NCBI RefSeq assembly: GCF_001429395.1
Contig: NZ_LMJT01000041.1
Location: 154,387-218,386 of the forward strand
Origin: Allobosea sp. Root381
GTDB taxonomy: Bacteria; Pseudomonadota; Alphaproteobacteria; Rhizobiales; Beijerinckiaceae
Reading direction: 5' to 3'
DNA length: 64,000 nucleotides
The translations under genes were made by a program, and so were the position numbers. Positions 7,723 through 16,936 of this stretch are shown here, one piece after another; the stretch's first letter is position 1; each line of letters starts with the position of its first letter. Below the pieces are notes generated by a model that ran no database searches, was not told where the DNA came from, and worked only from the letters and a program-made list of their open reading frames with translations.

Positions 7723-8226
7723 ATGGCGAAGAAGCCCCGTACGGATCAGGACGACGCCTCCGGCGAGCAGCAGCCGCGCAGCGGCAAGAGAAAGCTGATC
7801 ATGATCGGCGGCGCCGTCGCGCTGCTGGCGGTCGCCGGCGGAGGCTGGTTCATGTTCAAGAAGCCCTCGGCCGAGCAGATCGCAGCAGACGAAGCCGCCA
7901 AGAACGCCAAGAAGCCGGTCGCCTTCCTCGAGATGAAGGACATGATGATCGGCATCACGGGCAGCAGCCAGTCGGAGCGCCAGCCCATCATCAAGATCAA
8001 GGTCGTGCTGGAGACCGCGGACGCCAAGATCTCCGACGAGATCAAGCCGCTTCTGCCGCGTATCGAGGACGCCTTCCAGGTCTTCATGCGCGAGCTGCGT
8101 CCCTCCGACCTCGAAGGTTCGGCCGGCATGTATCGGCTGAAGGAGGAACTGCTGCGCCGCGTCAACGTCACGGTCTACCCGGCCAAGGTCGACGCCGTGC
8201 TGTTCAAGGAATTGCTGGTTCAATGA
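7723..8226 (+). CDS. fliL: Flagellar basal body-associated protein FliL
   Basis: 167 aa from ATG 7723 (MAKKPRTDQDD); an upstream GTG at 7669 is possible but would put extra residues before the cytoplasmic tail. One transmembrane segment (KLIMIGGAVALLAVAGGGWFMF) is followed by a periplasmic domain with KKPVAFLEMKDMMIGI, KIKVVLETADAKISDEIKPLLPRIEDAFQVFMRELRPSDLEGSAG and the typical C-terminal VDAVLFKELLVQ. FliL surrounds the stator and supports torque. First gene of fliL-fliM-DUF6468-motE; fliM starts 29 nt later. Confidence 0.95.
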   Translation: MAKKPRTDQDDASGEQQPRSGKRKLIMIGGAVALLAVAGGGWFMFKKPSAEQIAADEAAKNAKKPVAFLEMKDMMIGITGSSQSERQPIIKIKVVLETADAKISDEIKPLLPRIEDAFQVFMRELRPSDLEGSAGMYRLKEELLRRVNVTVYPAKVDAVLFKELLVQ

Positions 8227-8255
8227 ACCGGCAGCTAGCGACTTAAGGCAGGCCA

Positions 8256-9380
8256 ATGAGCAGCAACGACCGCGACACCGTGGACGCCCGGAACGAGCCG
8301 CTGAGCCCGGAGAGCATGGCGGCCGAATGGGCTTCCGTGCCCGCGGTGGTCGAGGAGGACGGCGAGCCGGAGGGCGGTACCGACCGCCTGATGAGCCAGG
8401 ACGAAATCGACACGATGCTCGGTTTCTCCCTCGGCGACGACAAGGATGGCCGCAACGGCATCCAGGCGATCGTCGATTCTGGCTCGGTCTCCTATGAACG
8501 CCTGCCGATGCTCGAGATCATCTTCGAGCGTCTGGTCCGCCTGCTCTCCACCAGCCTGCGCAACTTCTTCACCGACAATGTCGAGGTCACGCTGGAGAGC
8601 ATCCGCTCGGTGCGCTTCGGCGACTACATGAACTCGATCTCGCAGCCCGCCCTGCTCTCAGTCTTCAAAGCCGAGGAATGGGATAATTTCGGGCTGATCA
8701 CGATCGAATCCTCGCTCACCTATTCGGTGCTCGACACGATGTTCGGCGGCAAGCGCGGCCAGCCCGCCCCGCGCATCGACGGCCGCCCCTTCACCTCGAT
8801 CGAGATCCGCATGATCCGCCGCGTGATCGAGCTGATCCTGGGCGACGCCGAAGCCGCCTTCAAGCCGCTCTCGCCGGTCAACTTCACGATCGACCGCATC
8901 GAGTCGAACCCGCGCTTCGTCTCGATCTCCCGCCCCGCGAACGCTGCCATCCGCGTCGAGCTCAAGTTCGACATGGAGGGGCGCGGCGGCTCGCTTCACA
9001 TCCTGCTGCCCTATGCCACGATCGAGCCGATCCGCGATCTGCTGCTCGAAAGCTTCATGGGCGAGAAGCTCGGGCGCGATCCGATCTGGGAGAACCATCT
9101 CGCGACGGAGGTCTGGCAGACCGAGGTCCCGGTCACCTGCGTGCTCCACGAGACCCAGATGCCGCTGAAGCGGATGATGAACCTCGAGATCGGCGACACT
9201 TTGATGTTCGACGCCCGCCCGGATTCGAGCGTCTCGCTGCGCTGCGGCGACTTCATCGTCAGCGATGGGCGCATCGGCCGGGTCGACGACAAGATCGCCG
9301 TCCAGATCGTCAGCCCGCTGCGGCGCTCCAAGACGACCATCGCGGCGTTCGACACCAACAGCCTCGGCCACTCCTCCTGA
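8256..9380 (+). CDS. fliM: Flagellar motor switch protein FliM
   Basis: 374 aa C-ring protein that binds CheY-P and reverses rotation. An unusually long acidic N-terminus (about 45 aa) precedes the conserved LMSQDEIDTML motif. The middle domain has GTQEYLERLPMLE-like YERLPMLEIIFERLVRLLSTSLRNF, SLLSVFKAEEW and IESSLTYSVLDTMFGG(K)RG; the C-terminal SpoA domain has IGDTLMFDARPDSSVSLRCGDF. fliN, which normally follows, is not here. The DUF6468-type gene begins 16 nt after the stop. Confidence 0.96.
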   Translation: MSSNDRDTVDARNEPLSPESMAAEWASVPAVVEEDGEPEGGTDRLMSQDEIDTMLGFSLGDDKDGRNGIQAIVDSGSVSYERLPMLEIIFERLVRLLSTSLRNFFTDNVEVTLESIRSVRFGDYMNSISQPALLSVFKAEEWDNFGLITIESSLTYSVLDTMFGGKRGQPAPRIDGRPFTSIEIRMIRRVIELILGDAEAAFKPLSPVNFTIDRIESNPRFVSISRPANAAIRVELKFDMEGRGGSLHILLPYATIEPIRDLLLESFMGEKLGRDPIWENHLATEVWQTEVPVTCVLHETQMPLKRMMNLEIGDTLMFDARPDSSVSLRCGDFIVSDGRIGRVDDKIAVQIVSPLRRSKTTIAAFDTNSLGHSS

Positions 9381-9396
9381 CGACAAGGCGCCCCAG

Positions 9397-9867
9397 ATGA
9401 CGATCACCCTCATCGCCGATGTGCTGGTAGGCTGCCTGCTCGTCGCCACCATCATCACCTGCTTCGTCCTGACCAAGCGGATCGAGCGCCTGAAAGCGGA
9501 CGAGGCTGGCATGCGCCAGACCGTCGGGGCGCTGATCGCCGCGACCGATACCGCCGAGCGTGCCATCGCCGGGTTGAAGACCACGCTGGGCGACTGCGAC
9601 CGCACCCTGGCCGAGCGCCTCCAGACCGCGGAGCGCTATGCCGCCGATCTCGCCGCCCAGATCGAGGCCGGCCAGGTCGTGATGGACCGTATCGGCCAGA
9701 TCGTCAGCGCAGCCACCCTCGTCGCGCCCAAGGCCGTCGAGGAGAAGGCACTCATGCCGGGGGCGGCAAACGAGGCGACCCCGATCTCGCGCCTCGCCAG
9801 CGCCGCCCAGTCCGCCGCCGCGATCCGCGCCCGTGCCGCCCGGCGCCTCGAAGGACAGGCTGCGTGA
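9397..9867 (+). CDS. DUF6468-type membrane-anchored flagellar-operon protein
   Basis: 156 aa from ATG 9397 (MTITLIADVLVGCLLVATIITCFVLTKRIERL). One N-terminal membrane segment is followed by a predicted coiled coil (residues about 25-100: RLKADEAGMRQTVGALIAATDTAERAIAG...) and an Ala/Arg-rich tail. Small proteins of this layout sit between fliM and the MotE-like gene in Rhizobiales flagellar clusters. The function is unknown; an inner-membrane motor or export accessory role is inferred only from position. Its stop overlaps the next start by 4 nt (GTGA), so the two are translationally coupled. Confidence 0.75.
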   Translation: MTITLIADVLVGCLLVATIITCFVLTKRIERLKADEAGMRQTVGALIAATDTAERAIAGLKTTLGDCDRTLAERLQTAERYAADLAAQIEAGQVVMDRIGQIVSAATLVAPKAVEEKALMPGAANEATPISRLASAAQSAAAIRARAARRLEGQAA

Positions 9868-10688
9868 TCGAGCGGCCCCGCCTGCTTCCGGCCGTCATCC
9901 TCGGCGCCATGGGTCTCCTGGCGCTGAAGATGCTTGCCTGGACGGCGGAGCCCTATCCGGGCACGATTCCGGTCTCGGGCCCGGCCTTCGCGGCCGGAAC
10001 GAAGCCGGAAAAGGAAGTCTGGGCGATGGCGAAGACGATCGCCCATGCCCATTCCCCCGACCCCGCGCTGTTCGACCCCATGACCACTGGCTCGATCGAC
10101 AAGCCCGATCCCCAGAAGGAGAAGGCGGAAGCCGAGGCCAAGGCGGACGCAGCCCGTGCCGCCAACCCGCTGAACAAGGCCGGCGTCCTCAACGGCGTCG
10201 CCGCTCCGGTCTCCCCGGCCGAGCGCGCCCTGCTCGAACGCCTTGGCGAAAGGCGTGAGGAGATCGAGGCGCGGATGCGCGAGCTCGAGATGCGCGAGCG
10301 CCTGCTCGACACCGCCGAGAAGAAGCTCGACAGCCGCGTCGGCGACCTGAAGGAGCTCGAGACAAAAGCCTCCGGCCCTGCCAAGGCGGCCGCCGACGAG
10401 GCCAAGGCGATCAAGAACCTCGTCATCATGTACGAGGCGATGAAGCCGAAGGACGCTGCCCGCGTCTTCGATCGCCTAGGCCTCGACATCCTGGTGCCGG
10501 TCGTCCAGCAGATGAACCCGCGCAAGATGTCGGAGGTGCTGGCGGCAATGGCACCCGAGCGCGCCGAAAAGCTCACCGTCGCGCTCGCCACCTCCGGCCG
10601 CAGCCCCGACATCGGCCGCGTCGCGGCCGATGTCAACGCCCTGCCCGGTAACGAACTGCCCGCGATCGCGCCTGCCCCGCGGCGCTGA
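9864..10688 (+). CDS. motE: MotE-like flagellar chaperone (MgtE-N-like domain)
   Basis: 274 aa, GTG start at 9864 in a GTGA overlap. The N-terminal signal or anchor (PRLLPAVILGAMGLLALKMLAW) is followed by a low-complexity Lys/Glu/Ala region, a long coiled coil (about residues 112-165, RALLERLGERREEIEARMRELEMRERLLDT) and the conserved MgtE-N-like domain KAIKNLVIMYEAMKPKDAARVFDRLGLDILVPVVQQMNPRKMSEVLAAM. In Sinorhizobium MotE is a periplasmic chaperone for the motility protein MotC. No MotC is visible here; instead a giant exported TPR protein follows 68 nt downstream. Confidence 0.85.
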   Translation: MIERPRLLPAVILGAMGLLALKMLAWTAEPYPGTIPVSGPAFAAGTKPEKEVWAMAKTIAHAHSPDPALFDPMTTGSIDKPDPQKEKAEAEAKADAARAANPLNKAGVLNGVAAPVSPAERALLERLGERREEIEARMRELEMRERLLDTAEKKLDSRVGDLKELETKASGPAKAAADEAKAIKNLVIMYEAMKPKDAARVFDRLGLDILVPVVQQMNPRKMSEVLAAMAPERAEKLTVALATSGRSPDIGRVAADVNALPGNELPAIAPAPRR

Positions 10689-10756
10689 GCCTGTAGGCCC
10701 TTGGCCTTAACTCCCCATTATCCTTGACGCGCTAGCGTCGCGACGTTGGGGCCGGC

Positions 10757-13700
10757 TTGCCGGTTTCCGGCAGTGTCGCGTTGCGTGAGTATCCGGCTTT
10801 GCGTCTCCCGCGTTCCCTTGCTTTCGGCATCGGGCTCTCAGCCCTCATCATCGCCGCCGAGCTCGGCGCGCCGGCACTTGCCGCAAGCGCGACGCTGCGC
10901 GGCGAGGCGATGCCGCCGGGCTTCGGCCGCCTCGCGCTCACCTTCGACGAGCCGACCACCACGCGCATCCGCGTCTCGAACGGCGTGCTGGTCGTCGCGT
11001 TCGACAACAGCGTCAACGTCGACGTCGCCAAGATCGCCCGCGAACTCCCGGCCTATATCGCCATCGCCCGCGCCGATCCGGACGGGCGCGGCCTGCGCTT
11101 CGCCCTCGCCAGGACCTATCGCGCCAATTTGATCGAGGCCGGCGACAAGGCCTTCATCGACCTGCTGCCGGAGACCTGGAGAGGCATGCTGCCCGGGCCA
11201 CCGCCCGAGGTCATCGCGGAGATGACCGAGCGCCTGCGTCTGGCCGACATCCGCGCCCGCGAAGCGGCGCGCCAGGAGCCGGAACCGCCCCCCGTGCTCG
11301 GGCTGCGCACCGCGACCCTGCCGACGCTGGAACGCCTGATCTTCGACGCACCGCCGCAGACCGCCCTGAAGCCGGAGCTTGCGGACGGCACCCTGGCCCT
11401 GACCTTCGACCGGCCGATGGTGGTCATGCCCGCGGCGATCAGGACCGCGCTGCCGGAAGGCGTGTCGCTGACCTCCCACGAGGCCGGCAAGGCGGCGACC
11501 AGGCTCGCGCTCACCCTGCCCAAGGACTGGCAGGTCCGCAGCTTCCGCGACGAGAGCGGGCTCGTGCTCGACCTGCTCAAGCCGGTGAAGATCCCGGCCG
11601 CGACGCTGGCCGACCAGGCCGTCACGACGCCGGTGGCAGCAGCCGGGCCGACCGAGAAACCAGCCCCTGCTCCTGCCCCTCCTGCCGCTCCCGCGGCCGC
11701 CGGCGAAGCGACGCCCCCGCGCGCCACCGCCGCATCGGCGCCCGCTCAGGCCGCCGCGCCCGCCGTCGACCCCGCGCCTCAGGCGGTGAAGATCGCCGCG
11801 TCCGGCACGCGGCTCGACTTCCCCTTTCCTCGGCTGACCGGAGCAGCGGCTTTCGTAGAGGCTGGAATCGCGACCCTCGTCTTCGATACGCGCGACACGA
11901 TCGACCCCACCCATCTCAAGGGTCTGCTACCGCAGTTGATTGAGGATGCGACGGTGACCCGCGAAGGCAGGGTCACGCTGGTGCGCCTGCGGCTCGCCGG
12001 CCAGCCTCTGGCGCGCCTCTTCGACGACGGCACGACCTGGTCGCTGGGCTTCGGCGAGCAGGGCGGCACGCCCGCCGAGCCGCTGACGCCCACCCGCACG
12101 ATGGACGAGCAGGGCCAGCCCATCGTCGCCGTGCCGCTGCGCGGCATGACCGGCGTGCATTGGCTGGAAGCCGGACCTTCAGGCCTGCCCATCGCCGTCG
12201 CGACCGCGACCGGCCCGGTAAAGCTAGCCGCCAAGCCATACCGCTTCGTCGAGTTCGGCCTGCTGCCGACGGCGCATGGCCTCGCCGTCGTCCCGCAATC
12301 TGACGATGTCGTCGTCCGCGCCGGCACCGAGCAGGTCCGTATCGGCCGCCCTGGCGGGCTGACCATGTCGCTCGATCTCCCGGAACAGGAGAAGAGCCGC
12401 GTGTCGGCGGCAGCCCAGGCGCAGGCGCCATTGCTCGACCCCGAGCAGTGGAGCAGGCTCGCCGTGTCGACGGTGCGCGAACACGAGCGCACGCTCCAGC
12501 GCGAGGTCACCGGCGCCTCACGCGCCCGCAAATCCGAGACCCGTCTCGCCTTGGCCCGCTTCTACGCCGCCAACGGGCTGATGGCAGAAGCCAAGGGCCC
12601 GTTGGCGGCGCTGATGGCCGAAGACCCGGCGATGCGCGAGAACCGCGAGGCCCTGTTCCTCAAGGGCCTGATCGCGACCCAGATGCATCGGCACCGCGAG
12701 GCCACCGCCGCCTTCGACGCGGCTCCGATCAAGGACGATCCCGAGACGGGGCTGTGGCGCGCCCTCGTCGATCAGCGGCTCAATCGCGACGCCCAGTCGC
12801 TGCTCGGCTTCCGCCGCGCGGATGCGATTCTTGACCGCTACCCGCCCGAACTGCAGGGCGAGCTGCGCGCCGCCAAGGCCCGCGCCGCGCTCGCAATGAA
12901 GGACATCACCACCGCCGAGCGCGAGATCGACGCTCTGGACGCGCTGCCGGGCGGCACCGTCGACAATGAGAACCTCGCCTTGCTCCGGGCGATACTGGAC
13001 GATGTCGGCGGCCGGCCGGACGATGCGCTGGCGGGCTACAAGCCGCTCTTCGAGGCGCGCAGCCGGCCCGTCGCGGCGGAGGCGCAGCTGCGTGCGGTGC
13101 GGCTCGTCCAGGCAGAGAAGCGCTCCGACATCTCGCCCGACGAGGCCATGGCACGGCTGGAGACGGTCTCGATCATCTGGCGCGGTGGCGACCTCGAGAT
13201 CGAGGCGCTGGGCGAGCTCGGTCGGCTCTATGCCGACCAGCAGCGCTGGCGCGATGCCTTCATGGTCGCCCGTCGCGCCACCGAGAACTTTCCCGAGCAC
13301 GCGCTGACGCGGCGCCTGCAGGACGAAACGGCGCAGCGTTTCGCCGAGCTTTTCGGCGGCGCCGGGCTCGACCAGCTGCCGCGCATCGAAACGCTCGCCC
13401 TGTTCTACGACTTCAAGGAGTTCCTGCCGATCGGCCGGCGCGGCGACGAGATCACGCGTCTCCTGGCCGACCGTCTCGTCGGGCTCGACCTGCTCGACCA
13501 GGCCAGCGACATCCTGCGCTACCAGATGGAAAGGCGTCTGACCGGCGCGGCGCGCTCGACGGTAGCGGCCCGCCTTGCCATGGTCGACCTGATGAACAAC
13601 AAGCCGGCCGATGCGCTTCGCGCCCTGAACGCGACGCGGCTCGCCGAACTGCCTGCGGATGTGAAGCGCGCCCGCCTGCTGCTCGAGTCTAAGGCCCTCT

Positions 13701-14272
13701 CCGACCTGTCGCGTACCGACCAGGCGCTCGACATGCTCGAAGGCGAGCGTGGCCCGGAGATCGACCGCCTGCGCGCCGACATCTTCTGGACCGGACGGCG
13801 CTGGCGCGAGGCGGGCGAGGCGCATGAACGCATCCTCGGCGACGCCTGGCGCGGGCAGGATGCGCTCGGCGACGGCGCCCGCTCCGACGCGATGCGCGCC
13901 GCGATCTCCTATGTGATGGCCGATGAGGGGCTGGCGCTGGATCGGCTGCGGAGCAAGTTCGCAACCAAGATGGCTCAGAGCAGCGATGCCCGCACCTTCG
14001 CCTTCGTCACCGGCGCCAACCGCACCAGGACAGCCGACATCCGCGAGATGGCGCGCGCCGCCGCCGCGGCCGGCGCCGACTCCCTCTCCGACTTCATGAC
14101 GGCCTATCGCGAGCGCTACCCGGCCTACTCAGCCGCGATGCGCGAGAAGAAGGCGCCCGAAGCGGCCGCGCCACCGGCCGCCGAGCCCCCCGCCGCTGCG
14201 CCAGCCGCTACGCCGGCAGCGACGGGCGCGGCCTCCGAGGGCGCTGCGCCGGCTACCGCTGGGCGCAGCTAG
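10757..14272 (+). CDS. Large exported tetratricopeptide-repeat protein of the flagellar operon
   Basis: 1171 aa from TTG 10757. It has an N-terminal signal sequence (LAFGIGLSALIIAAELGAPALA-A). Residues about 45-290 hold two or three AMIN-like beta modules (GRLALTFDEPTTTRIRVSNGVLVV; LERLIFDAPPQTALKPELADGTLALTF). A Pro/Ala linker (about 292-341) follows, then a second beta region, then a long helical TPR-like array (about 570-1120: LARFYAANGLMAEAKGPLAALMAEDPAMRENREALFLKGLIA...), and a Pro/Ala-rich tail. Its place after fliL-fliM-DUF6468-motE suggests a periplasmic motility role, perhaps as MotE client in place of MotC; this is inference. The start is uncertain because there is no strong ribosome site. 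Confidence 0.8.
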   Translation: MPVSGSVALREYPALRLPRSLAFGIGLSALIIAAELGAPALAASATLRGEAMPPGFGRLALTFDEPTTTRIRVSNGVLVVAFDNSVNVDVAKIARELPAYIAIARADPDGRGLRFALARTYRANLIEAGDKAFIDLLPETWRGMLPGPPPEVIAEMTERLRLADIRAREAARQEPEPPPVLGLRTATLPTLERLIFDAPPQTALKPELADGTLALTFDRPMVVMPAAIRTALPEGVSLTSHEAGKAATRLALTLPKDWQVRSFRDESGLVLDLLKPVKIPAATLADQAVTTPVAAAGPTEKPAPAPAPPAAPAAAGEATPPRATAASAPAQAAAPAVDPAPQAVKIAASGTRLDFPFPRLTGAAAFVEAGIATLVFDTRDTIDPTHLKGLLPQLIEDATVTREGRVTLVRLRLAGQPLARLFDDGTTWSLGFGEQGGTPAEPLTPTRTMDEQGQPIVAVPLRGMTGVHWLEAGPSGLPIAVATATGPVKLAAKPYRFVEFGLLPTAHGLAVVPQSDDVVVRAGTEQVRIGRPGGLTMSLDLPEQEKSRVSAAAQAQAPLLDPEQWSRLAVSTVREHERTLQREVTGASRARKSETRLALARFYAANGLMAEAKGPLAALMAEDPAMRENREALFLKGLIATQMHRHREATAAFDAAPIKDDPETGLWRALVDQRLNRDAQSLLGFRRADAILDRYPPELQGELRAAKARAALAMKDITTAEREIDALDALPGGTVDNENLALLRAILDDVGGRPDDALAGYKPLFEARSRPVAAEAQLRAVRLVQAEKRSDISPDEAMARLETVSIIWRGGDLEIEALGELGRLYADQQRWRDAFMVARRATENFPEHALTRRLQDETAQRFAELFGGAGLDQLPRIETLALFYDFKEFLPIGRRGDEITRLLADRLVGLDLLDQASDILRYQMERRLTGAARSTVAARLAMVDLMNNKPADALRALNATRLAELPADVKRARLLLESKALSDLSRTDQALDMLEGERGPEIDRLRADIFWTGRRWREAGEAHERILGDAWRGQDALGDGARSDAMRAAISYVMADEGLALDRLRSKFATKMAQSSDARTFAFVTGANRTRTADIREMARAAAAAGADSLSDFMTAYRERYPAYSAAMREKKAPEAAAPPAAEPPAAAPAATPAATGAASEGAAPATAGRS

Positions 14273-14305
14273 ATCATTTGCCGATCGGGTCGGATCGGCA
14301 GCTTC

Positions 14306-14393
14306 CGTCATTGCGAGCGCTGCGAAGCAATCCAGGAGGGCGTAGAGCGCTGCCGGCCCCTGGATTGCTTCGTCGCTTCGCTCCTCGCAAAGA
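14306..14393. repeat. Intergenic palindromic repeat, family A copy 1
   Basis: Inverted repeat with inner arms GAAGCAATCCAGG (14324-14336) and CCTGGATTGCTTC (14359-14371), and outer halves TTGCGAGCG... / ...CTCGCAA. It shares the CGTCATTGCGAGCGC(T/A)GCGAAGC arm with the copy at 33501-33577. It sits between convergent genes for the TPR protein and fliP, and may serve as their 3' structure. Confidence 0.8.
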
Positions 14394-14453
14394 CGGGATC
14401 GGCGTTGCAGCTCGATCCAAAGTGCGCTGAGGCGCGACCGCCTGCGCCGCCTC

Positions 14454-15242
14454 TCAGACGCCGTAACTCTTGACCAGCGACCCGGCCACCAGCCCCCAGC
14501 CGTCGACCAGCACGAAGAAGATCAGCTTGAACGGCAGCGCCACCGTCACCGGCGGCAGCATCATCATGCCCACCGACATCAGGATCGAAGCCACCACGAG
14601 GTCGATGATCAGGAAGGGCACGAACAGCAGGAAGCCGATCTCGAAGGCGCGGCGCAGCTCCGAGATCATGAAGGCCGGCACCAGCACATGGATCTGCACC
14701 TCCTGCGGCGTCGCGGGCGGCGGCTCGCGCGACATCTCCATGAACAGCGCGAGATCCTTCTCCCGCACATGCCGCAGCATGAACGTCTTGAACGGCACGA
14801 CGCCGCGGTTATAGGCCTCCGCCGGCTGGATCTCGCCGGCGACGAGCGGTGCGATCGCCGTGGCATAGGCCTCCCGCAGCGTCGGCGCCATGACGAAGCC
14901 GGTTAGGAACAGCGAAAGCCCGATGATCACGGCGTTCGGAGGCGCCGTCTGCGTGCCCAGCGCCGAGCGCAGCAGCGACAGCACCACCGCGATGCGGGTG
15001 AACGACGTCACCATGATCAGGATAGACGGTGCGAGCGAGAGCACCGTGATGACGGCGATGAGCTGCAAGGCGCGCTCGGCCACCCCGCCGCCCTGCCCGA
15101 GGTCGAGCGACAAAGTCTGCGCCAGCGCCGGCACGCCGAGCAACGCCACCCAGGGCAGCAGGCAGATCGCGACGAGACAGGTTCGCCGCAGGCGGCGCCA
15201 TCTCGCGGGAGTGCTGGTCATGGTCACGCGCACGGCCGTCAT
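14454..15242 (-). CDS. fliP: Flagellar export apparatus protein FliP
   Basis: 262 aa from ATG 15242; an alternative ATG at 15221 gives 255 aa and neither has a strong ribosome site. After a cleavable signal (ALLGVPALAQ) comes the FliP core: VITVLSLAPSILIMVTSFTRIAVVLSLLRSALGTQTAPPN, then FLTGFVMAPT, then HVLVPAFMISELRRAFEIGFLLFVPFLIIDLVVASILMSVGMMMLPP. FliP pentamers form the core of the export gate with FliQ and FliR. It follows fliO in a leftward pair; fliQ and fliR lie in the divergent operon. Confidence 0.97.
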   Translation of the reverse strand: MTAVRVTMTSTPARWRRLRRTCLVAICLLPWVALLGVPALAQTLSLDLGQGGGVAERALQLIAVITVLSLAPSILIMVTSFTRIAVVLSLLRSALGTQTAPPNAVIIGLSLFLTGFVMAPTLREAYATAIAPLVAGEIQPAEAYNRGVVPFKTFMLRHVREKDLALFMEMSREPPPATPQEVQIHVLVPAFMISELRRAFEIGFLLFVPFLIIDLVVASILMSVGMMMLPPVTVALPFKLIFFVLVDGWGLVAGSLVKSYGV

Positions 15243-15357
15243 AGCGCCCGACTCAGGCGATCGGGCCGTGCAACGCTAAGGCTGGGATTCGCCCAGCGGC
15301 AACCGGCATGGCGGCATCAAAGCGCCGCGCAGGCCGGAATCCTGTTGATCGCTCCGA

Positions 15358-16719
15358 TCAGGAGCCCGACTTCGGATCGCGCCCGAGCAGCCGCGCGAAC
15401 TCGGCCTCGATGGCATCCACCGAGAACGGGTCGATCTGCTTGGGCTCCGCCTCAGGCTCGGGCTTCGATTCGGACGTCGCTTGGGCCTTGGGCTCGGGTG
15501 CGACCTCCTCGGCCTCCGGCGCAGCAGCTTTCTCGGCGGCCGGCTCCGGCTCGTCCACCTGCTTGCCGGCGGCCGGCACAGTGGGCTTGACCTCGGCAAG
15601 TTGCGGCTCGGCTTCGGGCTTTGGCTCAGGCTCGGGCGCCGCTTCCTTCGCGACGGGTTCGGGAGCCTTGCTCGGCTTCGTCTCGGCCGGCGGCACCGGC
15701 TCGAACGGCTTCGGCGCGGTATAGGCCGAGGGCGCGAAGCTCGCCGGCTTGGGGCTGATCCGCTCGGGCTTGAGGCCGAGCGCCATTTCCAGCTCGGCCT
15801 CGACATCCGCGGGCACGGCACGCGCTGCGGACGATGGCGGAGCCGCAGCCGGGATGGCGGCCGGAGCCGGTTTCACCGGCGGCTGGGCGCGATGATCGGC
15901 GGGCTTGGGAGCGGCAACCGGCTCGGCCGGCGCATCGATGGGGGTCTTCGCCGGGCGCACCGCCGAGAAGGGCCGCTTCAGCGCCTCGTCGAGCTGCCGC
16001 GCCATATCGTCGAGCTCTCCGGCGCTGACGGTCGGCGCCGGCTCGCGCGTGAACTGCGGCGGTTGCACGCTCGGCGCGGGCGGGAGTGGCGTGGGCAGAG
16101 GCGGCGCGGGCTGAGCTCGCGAGGCTGCGGCACCGGCCAGCGCAGCGCCGACGCCCGCCACCGTGGCCGCGGCAAGAGCCGAATCGGCGTGCGGCGGCTG
16201 GACGGGCCGCGGAGCCGGCTGGAGCGGGCGCTGCGGCGACAAAAGCTCGCCGCCCGACGAGGCAACCGCGACAGGAGCCGGCGGCGGCGCGCGACGCAGG
16301 TCCTCGGCAGGATCGGGGCGCAGCGCGTCCGGCGGCACCAGCGTGTCGAAGGGCAATGGCCGGTCCGGCATGCCGAGGTCGGCCTGCACAGGCAGCGCCG
16401 CGCGTCCGCCGCTGCGCACGATATTGGTCTCGACCACGACATCGGACGCGCCGCCGATCATGACGAGATGCTCGACATTGTCGCGCCGGATGAGCACGAG
16501 CTGGCGCTGGCGGTCGAGGTCGTGGATGTCGACCACGCCGAGCCGCGGCTGCCGCGCCCGGCCGCCGCCCTGCCCCCTGATCCGAAGCCGGCCGTCCTTG
16601 ATCTGTCGTGCGAACAGCCCGAGCAGCACCAGCAGTATCAGGATGACGCCAAAAGCGATGACCCACTTTTGCGCGGTCGAAAGATCGAAGCCAAACAAGC
16701 TCTGCAAGGTCTGCCTCAT
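15358..16719 (-). CDS. fliO: FliO-family flagellar biosynthetic protein with long Pro/Ala/Glu tail
   Basis: 453 aa. Residues 1-105 are FliO-like: one membrane segment (QKWVIAFGVILILLVLLGLFA), a basic GRLRIRG stretch and a small beta domain, LGVVDIHDLDRQRQLVLIRRDNVEHLVMIGGASDVVVETNI. Residues about 110-453 are low-complexity Pro/Ala/Glu/Lys sequence with no recognisable fold. FliO normally has about 100-150 aa and helps assemble the FliP pentamer. Position directly upstream of fliP supports the call. The tail may be a cytoplasmic disordered arm. It diverges from flgB across 217 nt. Confidence 0.85.
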   Translation of the reverse strand: MRQTLQSLFGFDLSTAQKWVIAFGVILILLVLLGLFARQIKDGRLRIRGQGGGRARQPRLGVVDIHDLDRQRQLVLIRRDNVEHLVMIGGASDVVVETNIVRSGGRAALPVQADLGMPDRPLPFDTLVPPDALRPDPAEDLRRAPPPAPVAVASSGGELLSPQRPLQPAPRPVQPPHADSALAAATVAGVGAALAGAAASRAQPAPPLPTPLPPAPSVQPPQFTREPAPTVSAGELDDMARQLDEALKRPFSAVRPAKTPIDAPAEPVAAPKPADHRAQPPVKPAPAAIPAAAPPSSAARAVPADVEAELEMALGLKPERISPKPASFAPSAYTAPKPFEPVPPAETKPSKAPEPVAKEAAPEPEPKPEAEPQLAEVKPTVPAAGKQVDEPEPAAEKAAAPEAEEVAPEPKAQATSESKPEPEAEPKQIDPFSVDAIEAEFARLLGRDPKSGS

Positions 16720-16853
16720 ATGCGACGGCGGGGGCCACCCCCGGCGGCGGACAACTCCGCCTGATGTTGAACACGCTGGCTATAGCATAGCGCCCGCGCT
16801 TTCAGGAAACATGGTGAATGCGTGGTTAACGCCATCTTGCAAAGCAACGGGCA

Positions 16854-16868
16854 TTAACCCGGCATTAA
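16854..16868 (+). promoter_or_regulatory. CtrA-type box upstream of flgB operon
   Basis: Exact TTAA-N7-TTAA (TTAACCCGGCATTAA), 68 nt before the flgB start, in the fliO/flgB divergent region. A degenerate ftr-like sequence CGGCAATATTTACCC (16878-16892) lies 9 nt downstream. It may also serve fliO on the other strand. Confidence 0.75.
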
Positions 16869-16936
16869 CCACGCGCTCGGCAATATTTACCCAGTGAACC
16901 GGGGCGCCGCGCCGGCTGAACGAGGGATCGACGGCT

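Noticed and set aside
16800..16860. Possible sigma54 element (TGG...TTGCA) before flgB
   Set aside because: GG-to-GC spacing is wrong by several bases; the exact CtrA-type box explains the region better.
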